Of a stretch of DNA of 64,000 nt, positions 16,961 through 25,945 are shown in pieces (position 1 is the stretch's first letter; each line of letters starts with the position of its first letter). The stretch is from an uncultured Lachnospiraceae bacterium (lineage in GTDB: Bacteria > Bacillota > Clostridia > Lachnospirales > Lachnospiraceae): the NCBI GenBank assembly GCA_900548905.1, contig URMK01000024.1:26668-90667 (forward strand). Reading direction: 5' to 3'. Under the pieces are notes generated by a model. The model ran no database searches. It worked only from the letters and a program-made list of their open reading frames with translations, and was not told where the DNA came from. A program made the position numbers and the translations under genes.

Positions 16961-18007
16961 CTAGATATAATTTACCAAATCTCTTTTGTCATTGGAATAT
17001 TTATACGCATTATCCCTGGAGATCATTCCAACAGAAACAAGGCGGGCCAAATCCCCGTTCAGCGTATGCATACCGTTTGCCGCACCCGACTGCATAATGG
17101 TAGACATCTGATGCCCTTTGCTTTCCCGGATCAGATTCATAACCGCATCCGTTCCCGTAAGCATCTCCGTTGCCGCGGTCCGTCCCCTTCCGTCTGCCGT
17201 AGGAATCAGACATTGTGTGACAATTCCTTTCAGCACACCGGAAAGCTGGATGCGCACCTGGTTCTGGCTGGACGCCGGACAGGCGTCAATAATACGATCA
17301 ATCGTCTGTGCCGCCCCTGTTGTATGAAGGGTGGAAAGTACCAGATGCCCGGTTTCCGCCGCCGTCAATGCCGCTGATATTGTTTCATAATCCCTCATTT
17401 CCCCTACCAGAATGATATCCGGATCCTCTCGCAATGCGGAACGCAGGGCGGCGGCAAAGGAAGAAACATCCCTCCCCACCTCTCTCTGATGGATCAGCGC
17501 CTGTTTTCTTTCATAGACATATTCAATGGGATCCTCTATTGTAATGATATGCTCCGGCCTGGAAGCATTCACATAATCGATCATAGCCGCCAGAGTCGTG
17601 GACTTACCGCTTCCCGTAGGCCCCGTAACCAGAACCAGGCCTCTCGGCTCATTTGCCAGCTGTTTCAGTATGGGCGGGAGCTGAAGTTCCTCTATAGTAG
17701 GGATGCGGTCATTGAGCAGGCGGATGGTACAGGCCAGCTTTCCCTGCTGTCGGAAAATATTCACACGCTCCCTGCCTCCGTCCGGGGACTGAATGGCAAA
17801 ATCCACATCCTTTCCTTCCGAAAACTCCTTTTGCAGCCATACGTCCGGCATCTGGAGAATCATCTGCCGGGTTTCTTCCTCACCCGGCTGTATGGGGGCA
17901 AATTCCAGCCTTCCCTTTACTCTTATCAGCATAGGAAGCCCTTCCGATAAATGAATGTCCGAACAGCCGGTCTGCCTCCCCATAGCTATGATTGTATGAA
18001 TATCCAT
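16961..18007 (-). CDS. pilT: Type IV pilus retraction ATPase PilT
   Basis: A hexameric cytoplasmic ATPase that depolymerises pili. The 348-residue protein has an N-terminal PAS-like part (SDIHLSEGLPMLIRVKGRL), Walker A GPTGSGKSTTLAAM, the Asp box IEDPIEYVY, Walker B ILVGEMRD and the His box HLVLSTLHTTGAAQTIDRII. These match PilT rather than PilB; there is no MshEN domain or zinc tetrad. The ATG at 18007 with AAGGAG upstream was preferred over a longer frame whose extra 37 residues overlap pilB. It is the last gene of the pilus cluster, 38 bases after pilB. Presence of PilT implies dynamic pili capable of pulling. Confidence 0.95.
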   Translation of the reverse strand: MDIHTIIAMGRQTGCSDIHLSEGLPMLIRVKGRLEFAPIQPGEEETRQMILQMPDVWLQKEFSEGKDVDFAIQSPDGGRERVNIFRQQGKLACTIRLLNDRIPTIEELQLPPILKQLANEPRGLVLVTGPTGSGKSTTLAAMIDYVNASRPEHIITIEDPIEYVYERKQALIHQREVGRDVSSFAAALRSALREDPDIILVGEMRDYETISAALTAAETGHLVLSTLHTTGAAQTIDRIIDACPASSQNQVRIQLSGVLKGIVTQCLIPTADGRGRTAATEMLTGTDAVMNLIRESKGHQMSTIMQSGAANGMHTLNGDLARLVSVGMISRDNAYKYSNDKRDLVNYI

Positions 18008-18045
18008 AAATGACTCCTTCCGGGTTGCCCTCTGCTCCGATTGCC

Positions 18046-19725
18046 CTACGCATAATAGGCAACCTTCATCAGCTCTTCCATGGTGGTCACTCCCGCTTCC
18101 ACCAGATCCACACCACATTCCTTCAGGGTACGCATCCCCTGCCTGTCTATCGCATAGTCCTTTACTTCCTCCATAGTTGCCCTGCGGGATATCATTTCCC
18201 GGATTGCCCTGTCAATGGTAAGGATTTCATGGATGGCGGTACGGCCCTTATAACCCGTATGATTACAATACCGGCAGCCTTTGGGGCGCATCACCCTGGG
18301 GATATCCCGCTCCAGGAATTCCTGTTCTTCTTCCGTAGGCGCTTCCGCCTGGGCGCAATAAGGACATACCTTACGCATCAGACGCTGCGCCACCACCCCT
18401 ACCAGGGAATTGGCTATCATATAGGATTCCAGTCCCATATCCACCAGACGGATGACCGAGGATACAGAATCATTGGTATGCAGCGTGGAAAAAACAAGAT
18501 GCCCGGTAATCGCGGCCCGCACGGATATGGAAGCCGTCTCCGCATCACGGGTCTCACCTACCATGATAATATCCGGATCCTGACGCAGAAGGGCGCGCAG
18601 ACCGGATTCAAAGGTAACACCTGCCAGAACATTTACCTGCATCTGGTTAATTCGGGGTACATTTTTCTCCACCGGATCCTCAATGGTGGAGATATTCACC
18701 TGCTTTTCCGAAAGTTCTTCAAGTATCATATACAACGTCGTGGATTTTCCGCTTCCTGTAGGACCCGTAAGATAAATAATCCCGTTGGGGGAACGGAGAA
18801 GCCTGCGGAATTTCTGATAATCCTCCTCTTTCATTCCGAAAGAAGCCGGATGATCGATTACCGAATTTCCCGTGAGCAGACGAAGTACCGCCTTTTCCCC
18901 AAAAACCGTAGGAATGACGGAAACACGGATATTTATCATCTCCCCCTTTACCTGGATCCTGAAATGCCCGTCCTGAGGAGCGCGCCTTTCCGCAATATCC
19001 AGATCGGATAAAATCTTGATACGGGCGATCAGGGAAGCATGAAGCTGTTTCTGCAGAGTTACATATTCGGTTATCGTACCATCCAGACGCATACGCACGG
19101 TAGTTTTATGTTCAAAAGGTTCAATGTGGATATCACTGGCGTTGGTATTAACCGCTCTCTCTATCAGTGTGTTCAGAAGGTTTATGACAGGGGTGTCATC
19201 ATCCGCATCCTCAATCTGAAGCTCTTCCACCATATCTTCGCTGCTGGTATTTGCTTTATTAGCCGCCATTTTAGCGGATACTTCCGAATAATAATAAGAA
19301 ATGGCATTTTCCAGCGCATACTTTTCACACAGCTGGATCTCTATCTGCATTCCCGTTATCTGACGGATATCCTCGATCCCGTAATAGTTCAGCGGGTCAT
19401 TGGTAAGCACCATAAGGCGATCCCCATTCTTACCCACCGCAAGCATAAGATACTTTTCCGCCAGCTGTCTGGGTATCAGTCCCACCGCATCAATATCCAC
19501 CGATATGGAGGATATATCCGTAGTCTGCAGAGCCAGTTTGGCGGCAAGAGCCTCTACCTTCTGCCCTTCCGTGATAAAATGCAGAGCAATGAGGGCATCC
19601 CCGATTCTCATTCCCGGATTCTGCTTCTGGTATTCCACTGCCTTTTCTATCTGTTCTTCGGTTACATATCCCGCTTCCTTCAAAAGCTGGCCCAGGCGGA
19701 TATTCTTTATTGATGCTATTTCCAT
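18046..19725 (-). CDS. pilB: Type IV pilus assembly ATPase PilB
   Basis: Drives pilin polymerisation from the cytoplasm. Of 559 residues, 1-150 form an MshEN/GspE N-terminal domain (LGQLLKEAGYVTEEQIEKAV), a domain often able to bind cyclic di-GMP. The ATPase core has Walker A GPTGSGKSTTLYMIL at about residue 322, IEDPVEK, Walker B IIMVGETRD and HLVFSTLHTNDS. Two CxxC pairs (CPYC near 453, CRYC near 490) make the zinc tetrad typical of GspE/PilB. The ATG at 19725 lies one base after the stop of the PilO-like gene, so translation is probably coupled; a longer frame runs into that gene and was rejected. Confidence 0.95.
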   Translation of the reverse strand: MEIASIKNIRLGQLLKEAGYVTEEQIEKAVEYQKQNPGMRIGDALIALHFITEGQKVEALAAKLALQTTDISSISVDIDAVGLIPRQLAEKYLMLAVGKNGDRLMVLTNDPLNYYGIEDIRQITGMQIEIQLCEKYALENAISYYYSEVSAKMAANKANTSSEDMVEELQIEDADDDTPVINLLNTLIERAVNTNASDIHIEPFEHKTTVRMRLDGTITEYVTLQKQLHASLIARIKILSDLDIAERRAPQDGHFRIQVKGEMINIRVSVIPTVFGEKAVLRLLTGNSVIDHPASFGMKEEDYQKFRRLLRSPNGIIYLTGPTGSGKSTTLYMILEELSEKQVNISTIEDPVEKNVPRINQMQVNVLAGVTFESGLRALLRQDPDIIMVGETRDAETASISVRAAITGHLVFSTLHTNDSVSSVIRLVDMGLESYMIANSLVGVVAQRLMRKVCPYCAQAEAPTEEEQEFLERDIPRVMRPKGCRYCNHTGYKGRTAIHEILTIDRAIREMISRRATMEEVKDYAIDRQGMRTLKECGVDLVEAGVTTMEELMKVAYYA

Positions 19726-19726
19726 T

Positions 19727-20428
19727 TCACTTGTCCCTTTTATACATGTAGATTTCCATCTGAAGCTGGAGGGTATCGTCGGCAGAAGAAATATACTCGC
19801 CCATTTCATCCCGTAAACTGTTGATTTCTCTTCCCCAGGCAGCGCCTGTGATCCGGATAGCCGGATAATCCTCCGATATTTCGTCCGCCATTTGTTCCAT
19901 TACCATGCGATCGCCTTTTACTATAAGTTCTGCCTGCGCAGCATATATTCCATAGAAGGAAGAAGCTGTTGCCTGTGTGCTGTCTGTTTGTTCCTCCTCC
20001 CCCTGTGTGGCGGCCCGGGAAAGTGCGTCTTCCAATGCCGCCTGCGACGCATAAAAAGGCTCCAGAATCATTTCACTCTCCGGCATTTGAATCGTCAGCT
20101 GCTTGGGATCTAATCCCCATTTTAACACAATCTCTGTCAGAAGCTTGTCGATCTCCTGACTTTTCATCACAGGATAGAACTCCTTTGCAGCGGCGTCAAG
20201 CTCCTCTTCTGTTTTCTCTACATTTGCTTCCACAGAAGATAAAAGCATCAGCTTCTGCTGGGTACGCAACTGGATATCTTCCTGCATCACCAGTTCATCC
20301 TTTAATGCAGCGTCCGTTTCCGCCAAAGGGCGTATGATAAAAAAACCAAATACCACAACAATAACAAATACTGCCATAAACAGAAGAAGCTTTTTGTCTC
20401 TCTCCGTAATTTCCGTTGTTATCTTCAC
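19727..20428 (-). CDS. pilO: PilO-like type IV pilus alignment protein
   Basis: A bitopic inner-membrane protein of 233 residues: a short cytoplasmic tail, one membrane helix at about 14-34 (LLFMAVFVIVVVFGFFI), then a coiled coil and a small ferredoxin-like part, as in PilO/GspM. The start is a GTG with GGAG ten bases before it. It sits between the PilM-PilN fusion and pilB, the position of PilO in other clusters. It should couple the cytoplasmic PilM ring to the outside machinery. The sequence itself is poorly conserved, so the call rests on topology and order. Confidence 0.8.
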   Translation of the reverse strand: MKITTEITERDKKLLLFMAVFVIVVVFGFFIIRPLAETDAALKDELVMQEDIQLRTQQKLMLLSSVEANVEKTEEELDAAAKEFYPVMKSQEIDKLLTEIVLKWGLDPKQLTIQMPESEMILEPFYASQAALEDALSRAATQGEEEQTDSTQATASSFYGIYAAQAELIVKGDRMVMEQMADEISEDYPAIRITGAAWGREINSLRDEMGEYISSADDTLQLQMEIYMYKRDK

Positions 20429-20440
20429 GTTGCACTCCTC

Positions 20441-21898
20441 CTATTTACCGGCACCCTCCGAAAGGTAGCAGATTAGGTTTATTGTCCACATTCCTCTTTC
20501 TTCCGACCACGTATATCCTGTGTAATACAGTTTTTCAAAAATATCCTTTTCTTCCAACCTATCAATAAAATGATTGATATCCTCAACCTTCGGTGCAGCA
20601 GTATCCACAGTTAAGATACCGGCAGCCGCATCAAAACTCTGAACGTCAATCACCACCTGCCCCAAAGAACAGCTTTCTATTTCCATACGAATGGAGCTAT
20701 GGAAGGATGGATAGGATTCTATATTCTTTTTGGCACGTTCCAGAGATGCTTTCAAAGTCTGGTTCCACATCAGTTCATTTTCCAGCTCATCATATTTCGC
20801 ACTTTGTTCCAGTACCGCAGGATCCTCATTATAAGCCCTTACCTCCTGAAGCTTCTTTTGTGTTATCAGGCAATTAACCATAAAAAATGCAGTAATAGAC
20901 AAAACGATCACTAAAAGAAGCAATACCGGAATCAACTGTTTTATCAGACTATGCCGTTTCCTATAGCTCTCCGAACTTTTTTTATAACGATAATACAGAT
21001 TGCTTTCCTTTTCCAGTTTAAATAGCCCGCTGACTGCAAAAAGGAAATTATCTACAGAACCCTCTGAAAATTGTAATACCTTTTCATCCTCCAGACGCTC
21101 CGCCGTGAGATTGGGATCCATCTGCGCCAGAGTCTGGGCACATACTTGTATATCCGTATCCGGAAATCCGGCCCAAAAAATATCAGTCACAGAATTCTCA
21201 AGCTTCTGCGCGGATGCAAACTGAAGGATTCCGCTGATATTTCTTGCCACCTCCATACCATAACTTTCCGTACCATGCTCACTGAACGTCCGGCTTACAC
21301 TTGAATAGCAATATACTCCCTTATCCAGTAAAATACTGGTAAGATTATCCCCATCCTGCAGCTGGACTACACAGGTTTTCCCTTTAACAAGCTCCATCTG
21401 ATGAAGCACCGATACCACACATCCAAGCGCCGCCTGCACAGAAGTTATTTGTATTCCCACAGATGCAAACAGTTTTCTATAGGAATCCAGGAAATTTCTT
21501 TCCATACGGGTAGCAAAGACTTCCCTCATTCCTTTTCCATTATTCGTATCTATCTGAAAATATCCATAAACGCTTTCAGAAACGTTATCCATCCCGGGGA
21601 ATTCCCTCTGAATATAGTTTAATGTTTTCACTGTATTCATTAATGGAATTACCAAAGTTTTTGACATAAACTGAGAGCTGTGCAGTACCAGGCAAACATC
21701 CCTGGAAGGAAGCTTATTATCCCTCCAAAACTGTTTCAAATGGGCCCCCAGCTCTTCTTCTCCCGTAATAACACCATTGATAATACTTCCCTCCGGCGCC
21801 TCGGTTTCATACAGCCTTTTTACTATTATTGAATGCTTCTTCGGATTTCCAACCGCTACCTGTATCTTACGGTTAGACATATATACACAGGTCTGCAT
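20441..21898 (-). CDS. PilM-PilN fusion protein of the type IV pilus
   Basis: The first ~310 residues look like PilM, the actin-like cytoplasmic protein of the alignment complex: QVAVGNPKKHSIIVKRLYET at the start and CVVQLQDGDNLTSILLDKGV as the second phosphate-binding strand pair. At about residues 318-343 comes one membrane helix (LIPVLLLLVIVLSITAFFMV), then a coiled coil and a small C-terminal domain of PilN type. In most organisms PilM and PilN are separate and PilM docks on the PilN cytoplasmic tail, so joining them in one 485-residue chain is functionally sensible. Start: ATG with AAAGGA ten bases upstream; an internal ATG six residues later is an alternative. It lies between pilC and the PilO-like gene, with 19- and 12-base gaps. 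Confidence 0.82.
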   Translation of the reverse strand: MQTCVYMSNRKIQVAVGNPKKHSIIVKRLYETEAPEGSIINGVITGEEELGAHLKQFWRDNKLPSRDVCLVLHSSQFMSKTLVIPLMNTVKTLNYIQREFPGMDNVSESVYGYFQIDTNNGKGMREVFATRMERNFLDSYRKLFASVGIQITSVQAALGCVVSVLHQMELVKGKTCVVQLQDGDNLTSILLDKGVYCYSSVSRTFSEHGTESYGMEVARNISGILQFASAQKLENSVTDIFWAGFPDTDIQVCAQTLAQMDPNLTAERLEDEKVLQFSEGSVDNFLFAVSGLFKLEKESNLYYRYKKSSESYRKRHSLIKQLIPVLLLLVIVLSITAFFMVNCLITQKKLQEVRAYNEDPAVLEQSAKYDELENELMWNQTLKASLERAKKNIESYPSFHSSIRMEIESCSLGQVVIDVQSFDAAAGILTVDTAAPKVEDINHFIDRLEEKDIFEKLYYTGYTWSEERGMWTINLICYLSEGAGK

Positions 21899-21917
21899 GC
21901 AAGTTCTGTCCTTTCTG

Positions 21918-23120
21918 TTAATACCCGGAATTACTTATTGCATCATAAGAACCATAAATAGGCATCAGTACCGAAACCATAATAAAACCTACTATAATCG
22001 CCATTACTACAATCAGCACCGGTTCCAGTGAAGCCACCATTTTGTCTATAGCCATATTTGACTCATATTCCATCGAATCAGCAATGGAATTCAGCATCGT
22101 ATCAAGGCTTCCCGTCTCTTCCCCTACCTTTACAGCAGAAGTCAGCTTTTTTGTAAACCCGTCTATCCCGTCCAATGCATCCGACAAGTTCCCTCCCGTC
22201 CGCACTTTGGCAACCGCTGTATCAAACTGGCTGTCTATATAAGTGTTACCTATTGTCTTTCTGCCGATTTGAAGAGCCTGAACAATAGGAATACCGGATG
22301 AATATAAAGAACTGATAGTTCTGGCAAACCGGGCCGTGTAGATAATCTTTAAAAGCTTTCCGAATACAGGCAGCTTAATCCTCATTTTATCCAATTGAAG
22401 CTTTACAGCTGGCAAATGACAGATAAGTATTATTGCAGGAATCATAAAGGCAAGAATAATTAACAAAATAATCCAATGATCCTTTACTCCGTCACTCATA
22501 AAAAATAATATCTTTGTAGGTATGGGCAATTCTTCCATCTGATCAAAAAGATCCTGAAATTGAGGAAGGATATAGCCCAACATAAAAATCACTACTACTA
22601 CAATAATACCACTGAGAATTTTGGGATACAGTGTGGAATTACTGATTTTAGTGTTCATACGAAACTGCCTGTCATAAAAATCTGCCATACGCATGGCAGT
22701 CACATCCAGGTTACCTGCCGTTTCAGCCGAACGGAACATATTAATCAAAAGTTCGGGAAAGGCATCCCCTTGTTCCTCCATAGCATCTGAAAGTGCTGTC
22801 CCCTGTCTCACCTGCCGCAGTAGATTTTCATATACCGTTTTCTCATTTATTTTATTTGTCTCATCCTGAGCCACAATATTCAGCGCCCTTACAAGGGACA
22901 CCCCGGAAGAAGAAAGCGTTCCTATCTGCCTGCAAAAGTCAGACAGATATTTCGCCTTAATCCTGTGCAGTCTTTTTGTTTCTTCATCCCGCTTGGCACT
23001 TATCAGATATTTATTTTCATTCCGAAGTTTCTGATGCAAATCATTTTCATCAGCTGCCTGCAAAAACCCCGACACAATTTTTCCGTTTTCCTCTTTAGCT
23101 TTATAGCTGTACTTAGGCAT
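21918..23120 (-). CDS. pilC: Type IV pilus platform protein PilC (GspF family)
   Basis: The polytopic inner-membrane platform on which pilins assemble. Two repeated GspF domains are clear: the first has FCRQIGTLSSSGVSLVRALN and the second FARTISSLYSSGIPIVQALQ, each followed by a membrane helix; the last helix, near the C-terminus, reads VLIVVMAIIVGFIMVSVL. The N-terminus, MPKYSYKAKEENGKIVSGF, is standard. Length 400 residues. AAAGGG precedes the ATG. It follows the prepilin peptidase by 25 bases and precedes the PilM-PilN fusion by 19. Confidence 0.95.
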   Translation of the reverse strand: MPKYSYKAKEENGKIVSGFLQAADENDLHQKLRNENKYLISAKRDEETKRLHRIKAKYLSDFCRQIGTLSSSGVSLVRALNIVAQDETNKINEKTVYENLLRQVRQGTALSDAMEEQGDAFPELLINMFRSAETAGNLDVTAMRMADFYDRQFRMNTKISNSTLYPKILSGIIVVVVIFMLGYILPQFQDLFDQMEELPIPTKILFFMSDGVKDHWIILLIILAFMIPAIILICHLPAVKLQLDKMRIKLPVFGKLLKIIYTARFARTISSLYSSGIPIVQALQIGRKTIGNTYIDSQFDTAVAKVRTGGNLSDALDGIDGFTKKLTSAVKVGEETGSLDTMLNSIADSMEYESNMAIDKMVASLEPVLIVVMAIIVGFIMVSVLMPIYGSYDAISNSGY

Positions 23121-23145
23121 ATTGTTCCCTTTCGTGCCTTTTTCT

Positions 23146-23847
23146 TCAGTATAGAAATCCCAGATACCAGTTTAATACCCACTCTCCCACAAACAATGCC
23201 GCAGCCATGCCCACACATAAAAATGGCCCGAAAGCAAAGTGCTCCTTGCCGCTCTTTTTCCGTACCGCCAACAGCCAAATTCCGTACAGACCGCCCGTTA
23301 AAACTGCAAACGCCAAAGATAGCAGGCACAGCTTCACCCCGAGAAATAGCCCGCAGCCAGCCATTAACTTAATATCCCCGCCTCCAAAAGCACCCGGTAC
23401 TGCCAAAGTAAGCAGCAGCAGCGGTACACTCACCACGAATATACCAATAAACCTGGAAAACACACTCGTTGCCGGTATCGTAAATACAGACAGAATACCT
23501 AATACAAAAGCCGCCGCCACAAATAAATCAGGAATTTCCATGGTAATCCAGTCCACGCCTCCCACTACAAACAGGAGGCCGCAAAACAAGATAACTGTTA
23601 TCACAGACATCGGATTCAAAAAATATTTTGCCGCGGCCAACGCCGTTATTCCTCCCAGAATACCACTTCCTGCATAGCGGAACTGAAATCCATTTCTGAA
23701 AAAAGCTCTGTACCCTTCCGAAAATCCCACGTTCCGGGATACCAGATAAATTATCCCGGTTAAAAGATAAAAAAAGCAGGCCCCCGCCACAAATACCAGT
23801 ATGTACATAAAAACACGTCCTGTAAGCAGCATTCCAAGCCCCCGCAT
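23146..23847 (-). CDS. pilD: Prepilin peptidase (A24 family), lacking the methylase domain
   Basis: Cleaves prepilin signal peptides at the cytoplasmic membrane face. Both catalytic aspartates are present: Asp99 in VDWITMEIPD and Asp158 in GGGDIKLM (the GxGD motif). About seven membrane segments. The N-terminal cysteine-rich part seen in bifunctional PilD is missing, so this 233-residue form should cleave but may not N-methylate. The start is uncertain: ATG at 23847 (GAGAG upstream) was chosen, but a TTG at 23865 or an ATG at 23832 is possible. It heads the machinery half of the cluster, right after the pilin genes and a hairpin-rich spacer. Confidence 0.9.
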   Translation of the reverse strand: MRGLGMLLTGRVFMYILVFVAGACFFYLLTGIIYLVSRNVGFSEGYRAFFRNGFQFRYAGSGILGGITALAAAKYFLNPMSVITVILFCGLLFVVGGVDWITMEIPDLFVAAAFVLGILSVFTIPATSVFSRFIGIFVVSVPLLLLTLAVPGAFGGGDIKLMAGCGLFLGVKLCLLSLAFAVLTGGLYGIWLLAVRKKSGKEHFAFGPFLCVGMAAALFVGEWVLNWYLGFLY

Positions 23848-23973
23848 TCCCGGTCTCTCAAACAAACCATCTCTTTGCCTATTATAGATTATCCGCAGTA
23901 AAGAGACAACACATATTTCCCGACAAACCGGATGTATCCCCTATGTATCTGCAATTATTTTCCCAAATCAAAG

Positions 23974-24133
23974 ACCCCGCTGCAAGCAACGGGGTATCAA
24001 ACTTGTAGCGCTACAGAGCAGCGGGGTATTTGACCCTCGCGGCAGTCGCCAAATATCCATGCCAGCATGGCTATTTGGCTCGTTGCTCGCAGGAATAAAC
24101 TTCCTGCCCGGATATCATGATGATACCGGGCAG
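23974..24133. repeat. Hairpin-rich intergenic element between pilins and pilus machinery
   Basis: This gene-free spacer of about 330 bases contains three separate inverted repeats: ACCCCG/CGGGGT at 23974-23995, a near-perfect 32-base hairpin at 24048-24079 (GCCAAATA...TATTTGGC with CCATGC/GCATGG inside), and CTGCCCGG/CCGGGCAG at 24104-24133. Near-copies of GCAGCGGGGTAT and GCAACGGGGTAT occur within 50 bases. On the minus strand the first hairpin is followed by CTTTGATTT and could act as a leaky terminator between pilin and machinery genes. The whole block resembles a dispersed intergenic repeat, but no second copy is in this window. Confidence 0.55.
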
Positions 24134-24181
24134 AAAAACTGTCTTGTTTCTTTATTTATGATAAGGCATACTCATCACTGC

Positions 24182-24631
24182 CTATTCCTTACCCAAAGCC
24201 ACTACCTCTTTTAACCGGTAGATATTCCATTCCGGCTCATCTCTTTTGTCATCGTACTCATAAACAGCTAAAAAAGAATCTGTCTGGTAAAAAAATTTCC
24301 CCGGCAGCCCTTTTGAGGTATTCCAATATACCAGTGTTATCTCACCTTCTGCACCGGAAAGCTGCTTGATTTCTTTAATGGTATCCTCAGCCATACCGTA
24401 AGGCTCGCCGGGCTGATAGATATTGCGATCCTGACCATAGTACTGAATCGACAGGAGGCGCATGGCCAACTGAATGTTTTTGGTGTCCATGAGGATTAAT
24501 CGGGAACGGGTGTGTATTTCATAGTAGTTAACGGCTGGAATTAGCACCATTATTATTACAAATAATATACTAATAGCATAAATAAAATATCTAACAAAAC
24601 TATGAGTCAACGCATTTCTAATTTTACCCAT
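24182..24631 (-). CDS. Small membrane-anchored protein of the pilus locus, unknown function
   Basis: A 149-residue protein with a single N-terminal membrane helix at about residues 15-36 (YAISILFVIIMVLIPAVNYY) and an outside domain of about 110 residues. Size and topology resemble a minor pilin, but no Gly-Phe type prepilin cleavage motif is present before the helix, so it may not be processed by the peptidase. It follows the second major pilin gene after 13 bases and is the last gene before the hairpin-rich spacer, so it is in the pilin operon. It may be a pilin-associated assembly factor. No family recognised. Confidence 0.65.
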   Translation of the reverse strand: MGKIRNALTHSFVRYFIYAISILFVIIMVLIPAVNYYEIHTRSRLILMDTKNIQLAMRLLSIQYYGQDRNIYQPGEPYGMAEDTIKEIKQLSGAEGEITLVYWNTSKGLPGKFFYQTDSFLAVYEYDDKRDEPEWNIYRLKEVVALGKE

Positions 24632-24644
24632 CTTTTAATTAATC

Positions 24645-25133
24645 CTACTCAATTATTACGCCATTAAAATCCTTAGCTTCTCCCCAACCGGTATATTTTG
24701 TATATGTCACATATTTGCCGTTTTCTATATATAACATAGCTTCTATTTCACCAGTTTTTGGATTTATAAAGTTTCCGAAACCCTGTTCTTCGAAAACCGT
24801 ATCTACATCTGCATTACCGCTCAAAACCATAATAGCCTTGGCACCTACCGGAATATCTGAAATATCATCATTCGTCCAGCCCATTTTTCTCTCATAGGTC
24901 ATTACTATAATTTCCAAATTAGCATCAGGCTTACTATACTCCAAAAGTAACTCTGCTTGTAACGCTTTATATGTGCTTGTTGCATTTACAAGGAGTTGTT
25001 TATCTTTAGCTTTTTCAATATATCTAAACATGCCTGGTATAAGTATAGCTAATAGAATGCCTAGTATAACTATTGTAACTATCATTTCGATTAAGGTGAA
25101 GCCATATTTTAAATAATTTTTCTTTTCTTTCAC
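24645..25133 (-). CDS. Type IV prepilin, second tandem copy (PilA-like)
   Basis: A 162-residue prepilin. Leader of 11 residues ending in Gly, cleavage G11|FTLIE with the conserved Glu at +5 (Glu16), then the hydrophobic helix MIVTIVILGILLAILIPGMF. The stretch after the helix, YIEKAKDKQLLVNA, is almost the same as in the neighbouring pilin, while the C-terminal halves differ; the two look like a tandem duplication. Start: GTG at 25133 with GGAG six bases before it; an upstream TTG of the longer frame has no such site. Expected to be a structural pilus subunit. Confidence 0.9.
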   Translation of the reverse strand: MKEKKNYLKYGFTLIEMIVTIVILGILLAILIPGMFRYIEKAKDKQLLVNATSTYKALQAELLLEYSKPDANLEIIVMTYERKMGWTNDDISDIPVGAKAIMVLSGNADVDTVFEEQGFGNFINPKTGEIEAMLYIENGKYVTYTKYTGWGEAKDFNGVIIE

Positions 25134-25166
25134 ATTAGGCTCCAATAATAGTTATTCTTAAGACCT

Positions 25167-25625
25167 TTAATTTGTTATTGTAGTAGGTTCCAGCCAAGCG
25201 CCATCTTTCATTTCAACTGACTTTTTACCGAGAGTATAAGTCATAGCTTGTATACTTCCCTTATCATCAATAGCCGTAACCGTTGCAGTTCCATTTTTAG
25301 GAATATCTATAGTTACAGTATCACCTGAACCTGGAACAGCAACCGCAACTCCATTTGCATCGTATTGATAAGTTCGTTTAAAGGTATCCTGTACATCATT
25401 AACAGAAATACCGTTTCTACCATATACTTCCTGAGCTGCCATTTGAATATCCAAATATGCAGTTCTTGCATCAACAAGCAACTGTTTGTCTTTCGCTTTA
25501 TCAATATACTTAAACATACCAGGGACTAATATCGCCAGCAAAATACCAATAATAACAATAACAACAATCATTTCGACCAGCGTAAATCCCTTTTTATCTT
25601 TTTTCAATCTTTCCATCAACTTCAT
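25167..25625 (-). CDS. Type IV prepilin, probable major pilin (PilA-like)
   Basis: A 152-residue prepilin: leader of 13 residues, cleavage G13|FTLVE with Glu18 at +5, and helix MIVVIVIIGILLAILVPGMF. The mature protein has no cysteine pair near its end, as is common in clostridial pilins. It is the first gene after a strong promoter, about 310 bases downstream of the likely start of transcription, which suggests it is the most abundant subunit. The ATG at 25625 has AAGGG nine bases upstream; two residues of a longer TTG frame were dropped. Confidence 0.92.
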   Translation of the reverse strand: MKLMERLKKDKKGFTLVEMIVVIVIIGILLAILVPGMFKYIDKAKDKQLLVDARTAYLDIQMAAQEVYGRNGISVNDVQDTFKRTYQYDANGVAVAVPGSGDTVTIDIPKNGTATVTAIDDKGSIQAMTYTLGKKSVEMKDGAWLEPTTITN

Positions 25626-25663
25626 AATCAAACCCTTCTTTTCTTCATATTTTTATGTATTAC

Positions 25664-25858
25664 TCAAAACCTATCTACCTGCAGAATCTGTATTCCCATG
25701 CCTTTATCATAATATATCTGGCATATTGCGTACAATCCTCCTAAGGCAGTTATTACGGATATCCCATATCCGTTCCCTGTTTTCTGCCTCCTTCGCTCAT
25801 AATCTATGGATTTTCCAAACCCGTTACCAATAAGTTTCCGTACTGTGGATATTCTCAT
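25664..25858 (-). pseudogene. Possible gene remnant or leader ORF between promoter and major pilin
   Basis: The 441-base gap upstream of the major pilin is open in one frame from 25963 to a stop at 25664 but has its first ATG at 25858, without a ribosome site. The 64 residues are protein-like in composition (KLIGNGFGKSIDYERRRQ, then TGNGYGISVITALGGLYA). I do not recognise a family; a TGNGYGI segment faintly recalls the G-box of GHKL ATPases, but no N-box is present. It could be the 3' end of a broken gene, or an untranslated leader that is open by chance. Confidence 0.3.
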
Positions 25859-25945
25859 ATTATGAATGAAGGTATCAGTAATTGGTTCTATCCTGCTGTT
25901 TTCTTTAATATACCGGTCATTACATATAAGAATCCTAGTATCATT

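Noticed and set aside
20441..21898. PilM-PilN fusion as a sequencing artefact (lost stop)
   Set aside because: The domains join through a sensible linker and membrane helix without any sign of a nearby lost start or ribosome site, so a natural fusion is more likely.
25626..25940. Possible cyclic di-GMP riboswitch in the pilin leader
   Set aside because: I looked for the conserved class I and class II core segments and did not find them.
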